Source of the DNA: OMIS01 sp964443885
Lineage (GTDB): Bacteria; Patescibacteriota; Microgenomatia; UBA1400; PJMF01
NCBI GenBank assembly: GCA_964443885.1
Contig: CAYUES010000030.1
Span: 1-15,015 of the forward strand
DNA: 15,015 nucleotides
Reading direction: 5' to 3'
Shown: positions 13,094-15,015 of the stretch, piece after piece
Layout of the letters: every line of letters begins with the position of its first letter
Position numbering within the stretch: the first letter of the stretch is position 1
Translations under genes and position numbers: made by a program
The notes under the pieces: model-generated
What the model was told of the DNA's origin: nothing
What the model saw: the letters and a program-made list of their open reading frames with translations, nothing else
The model's database searches: none

Positions 13094-14101
13094 ATGAGTA
13101 TTGCAACGAGAAGGATCCCTTGGTGGATTCAACTCATCATCGCTGCCGCTATGAGTATGCTTTTTATGCTCGCTGCGGTGACAAGTTCTTTTGCTCAAGT
13201 AGTGGTGGGTGCTAATACGCCCGTTACTGCTACTGCCTCGTCACCCACCATTGCGGGTGGCGAGGCTGTCAGCCAAGCGCAGTTTGATGACCCTAATACA
13301 AAGACTGGCGCCACGGTGGGGGTGTTCGTCAAATTCAAAAGCCAGACGGGCAGTGAAGCCATGGCGTTTTGTACAGGGTGGCGGCCGGAGCTCAAGGGCG
13401 GGACTATGGCCAATGGTATCTTCACAGACCGCCATTGCTATATTGATCCCTACGGTGGGACGCCGGCAGTGTCGGCGGCTGCAGCTCAGGAAGTTTGGAC
13501 GTATGTGTCTACATGTGTGGTGTCCAATGAGATTGACATCAAGGACAGTGACGGGAGTGATCCCGCTCACTGCAAAACTGCCACTGATGTAGACTTCGCC
13601 CCTAACGGGGTCGACCTGGCCTATGTGTATATGAACGCAGCAGACCTGGTCACCCCGACAGCCTTGCGTGTGTGCCAAGTCTACCCAGAAATTGGGCGGA
13701 AAGTCCAGATTCAGGGCTGGGGAAACGGTTGGGTATTGCCACAGGCCAACTTGCGCTGGATCAGCATCGACTCAGGACACCAAGAAGTTATCCCCTCTAA
13801 CCAGTGCGAGCACAGCAGTAATCCTCGTCTTATTGGCGAAGAAATCTGCACGAAAGACACTATTGGTAATTGGCAGACCCGCACTGGGGACAGCGGTGCC
13901 CCAATGGTGGTTAACCTCGGGGGCAATCTGTGTGCGGCAGGCTGGTACATCAGCGGTCATGCTGAGCCCTACTCGTGGGCTGGGTCCTTCACGCAGCATA
14001 CAACGTGGTTGGTGGAGCTGGGCATCATCGATGCACCAGTTTACACCAGTCATATTTATCTGCCCCTGACCCAAACAGCCAATACTAGCAGCACTAAGTA
14101 A
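13094..14101 (+). CDS. Secreted trypsin-like (S1) serine protease
   Basis: The 335-residue protein has an N-terminal signal peptide (basic MSIATRR, hydrophobic core about 10-33, likely cleavage after SSFA34). A short propeptide-like segment leads to IAGGEAV (from I53), the counterpart of the IVGG mature N-terminus. The catalytic triad is visible as H114 (FTDRHC, for the usual TAAHC), D174 (NGVDLAYV) and S267 (TGDSGAP, for GDSGGP). Eight cysteines (93, 115, 141, 160, 194, 238, 252, 280) suit disulphides in an exported enzyme. The tail TSHIYLPLTQ resembles the YLPL tails I associate with secreted Chloroflexi proteins. AAGGAG (13081-13086) lies 7 nt before the start. Base composition is clearly more G/C-rich than the suf and pnp genes, which suggests transfer. 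Substrate is unknown. Confidence 0.9.
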   Translation: MSIATRRIPWWIQLIIAAAMSMLFMLAAVTSSFAQVVVGANTPVTATASSPTIAGGEAVSQAQFDDPNTKTGATVGVFVKFKSQTGSEAMAFCTGWRPELKGGTMANGIFTDRHCYIDPYGGTPAVSAAAAQEVWTYVSTCVVSNEIDIKDSDGSDPAHCKTATDVDFAPNGVDLAYVYMNAADLVTPTALRVCQVYPEIGRKVQIQGWGNGWVLPQANLRWISIDSGHQEVIPSNQCEHSSNPRLIGEEICTKDTIGNWQTRTGDSGAPMVVNLGGNLCAAGWYISGHAEPYSWAGSFTQHTTWLVELGIIDAPVYTSHIYLPLTQTANTSSTK

Positions 14102-14114
14102 CATCACATGTCGT

Positions 14115-14151
14115 TAGGACGGGTATGCGCACCATGCGTATGCCCGTCCTA
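14115..14151 (+). terminator. Large hairpin after the protease gene
   Basis: The arms 14115-14130 (TAGGACGGGTATGCGC) and 14136-14151 form a 16-bp stem with two G-U pairs and an ACCAT loop, 13 nt after the stop. TTTTTT appears only at 14166-14171, about 15 nt beyond the stem. It probably ends or stabilises the protease mRNA but is not a textbook intrinsic terminator. Confidence 0.6.
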
Positions 14152-14261
14152 TCAGACTAAAATAATTTTTTCATTGTATATTCATCTTTTTCATAATTTT
14201 CTGTAAAGTTCAAGCTTTGCATACCTTAGTGATACTTTTGAACTCACTTCAAGAAGAAAAA

Positions 14262-14270
14262 TGTTACAAT
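14262..14270 (+). promoter_or_regulatory. Extended -10 promoter of sufB
   Basis: TGT-TACAAT (hexamer 14265-14270) followed by A resembles the pnp and sufC promoters. TTGAAC at 14238-14243 lies 21 bp upstream, too far for an ideal -35. The leader would be about 35 nt and A/T-rich near the start, with no Shine-Dalgarno site. Confidence 0.5.
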
Positions 14271-14311
14271 AGGGCTTCGCTACGCGTTACAAAACTGCAT
14301 AAATAATTTAT

Positions 14312-15015
14312 ATGGCTCGCTTTGCCCAAAAACACACTACTACTTTTGAAAGTAACACCGAAGAATACGAACACGGCTATTCCTTCCCGACAGACAAATA
14401 TTCATTTATTAGTAAACCTGGTTTGAATGAACAAGTTATCAGAGAGCTTTCACATATTAAAGAAGAGCCAGAATGGATGCTCAAACTGCGTCTGACAGCC
14501 TATGAACAGTTCCAGGCAAAATCGATGCCAAAATGGGGTGCTGACCTTTCTGGCATTAACTTTGATGCTATTCACTATTACTTACGCCCAACAGATTCTC
14601 AAGCCAAGTCCTGGGATGATGTCCCAAAAGACGTCAAAGAAACTTTTGCACGCCTGGGTATTCCAGAAGCAGAACAAGCAGTTTTAGCTGGTGTAAAGGC
14701 CCAGTATGACTGTTTGACTGCAGATGCCAAAGTTTTCACTAAGAATGGCATCAAAAACATTATTGATATCAATCCTGGTGAAGAGGTGTTTTCACTCAAT
14801 GAATCAAGTAACCTGTTGGAATTACAAAAAGTAAGAGGCTTGGCTGCAAAAGGTAAACGTGAGGTATTTCGGATCACAACCCAAGGTGGTCGTGAAATAA
14901 AAGCGACAGCAAATCATCCATTTTTTCATCTAAACTATTCAAAACTACCCGACAAAATTAGAGGTAGATACAAGAAAGAATGGAAGTACTTATCTGATCT
15001 GCATGTAGGCGACTT
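14312..15015 (+). CDS. sufB: SufB, Fe-S cluster scaffold, with intein; 3' end outside window
   Basis: SufB is the scaffold of the SUF system and binds SufC. The first 133 codons (14312-14710) match the SufB N-terminal region: the ISKPGLNEQVIRELSHIKEE, EPEWMLKLRLTAYEQF, MPKWGADLSG, YYLRPTD, SWDDVP and LGIPEAEQAVLAGVKAQYD segments are all in order. In normal SufB proteins AQYD is followed by SEVVYH or similar. Here the frame continues directly into an intein N-terminus (Cys at 14711). The frame stays open to the window edge. Splicing would be needed for function. It begins 2.9 kb after sufC and has its own promoter. The ATG at 14312 gives MARFAQKH, with no Shine-Dalgarno site. Confidence 0.93.
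   Translation, partial: MARFAQKHTTTFESNTEEYEHGYSFPTDKYSFISKPGLNEQVIRELSHIKEEPEWMLKLRLTAYEQFQAKSMPKWGADLSGINFDAIHYYLRPTDSQAKSWDDVPKDVKETFARLGIPEAEQAVLAGVKAQYDCLTADAKVFTKNGIKNIIDINPGEEVFSLNESSNLLELQKVRGLAAKGKREVFRITTQGGREIKATANHPFFHLNYSKLPDKIRGRYKKEWKYLSDLHVGD
14711..15015 (+). other. Intein N-terminal region inside SufB (incomplete)
   Basis: Intein block A starts with Cys1 (CLTADAKVFTKNG) straight after AQYD. Block B is GGREIKATANHPFF with the TxNH His at intein residue 69 (14915-14917). The EWKYLSDLHVGD that follows fits the usual W-x-x-x-x-D-L-x-x-GD segment after block B. The extein +1 residue is expected to be the Ser of SEVVYH, a valid class 1 nucleophile. The remainder, including any homing endonuclease, block F/G and the terminal Asn, lies outside the window. 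Confidence 0.93.

Overview
The window looks like a chromosomal segment from a small-genome bacterium, most plausibly a member of the Candidate Phyla Radiation (Patescibacteria). The reasons are short intergenic gaps, many small genes of unknown function, a DUF5674-type gene (a family I associate with these genomes), an intein inside a housekeeping gene, and several start codons sitting only 6-10 bases after a -10 promoter box. TGA appears to end at least two genes, which argues against the CPR lineages that recode TGA. I cannot place it further from sequence alone. Two runs of ten N are scaffold joins; each falls inside a real gene and breaks its frame artificially.

Left part (1-4,800). A 5'-truncated gene of unknown function comes first, then pnp (polynucleotide phosphorylase with an RGG-rich tail and a foldable leader). 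A strong terminator closes pnp, and a polytopic membrane protein gene lies convergently on the minus strand.

Middle (4,800-9,970). A LacD-like aldolase-family gene lacks the apparent Schiff-base lysine. It is followed by a Mn-type superoxide dismutase, a DEDD-type 3'-5' exonuclease, a Nudix hydrolase, a large membrane-anchored extracellular protein with a Pro/Thr linker, and a coupled 70-residue membrane-anchored protein. A GCAA-loop hairpin terminator closes this run.

Right part (9,970-15,015). A DUF5674 gene overlaps a small helical gene, then comes sufC. sufB, which usually sits next to sufC, starts only 2.9 kb later and carries an intein that runs off the window. Between them lie a 126-bp inverted-repeat element, a second Nudix gene with an insertion in its Nudix box, and two genes with unusually elaborate 5' leaders. 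One of these encodes a two-helix membrane protein preceded by a possible 20-codon leader ORF and stacked hairpins. The other encodes a secreted trypsin-like protease whose leader of about 215 nt has three perfect hairpins and a possible pseudoknot. These two genes are visibly richer in G and C than their neighbours and use classical promoters and Shine-Dalgarno sites, so this looks like an acquired cassette.

Two initiation styles coexist. pnp, sod, the small membrane gene and the protease have clear Shine-Dalgarno sites. The aldolase-like gene, the surface protein, DUF5674, sufC and the second Nudix gene look leaderless or nearly so.
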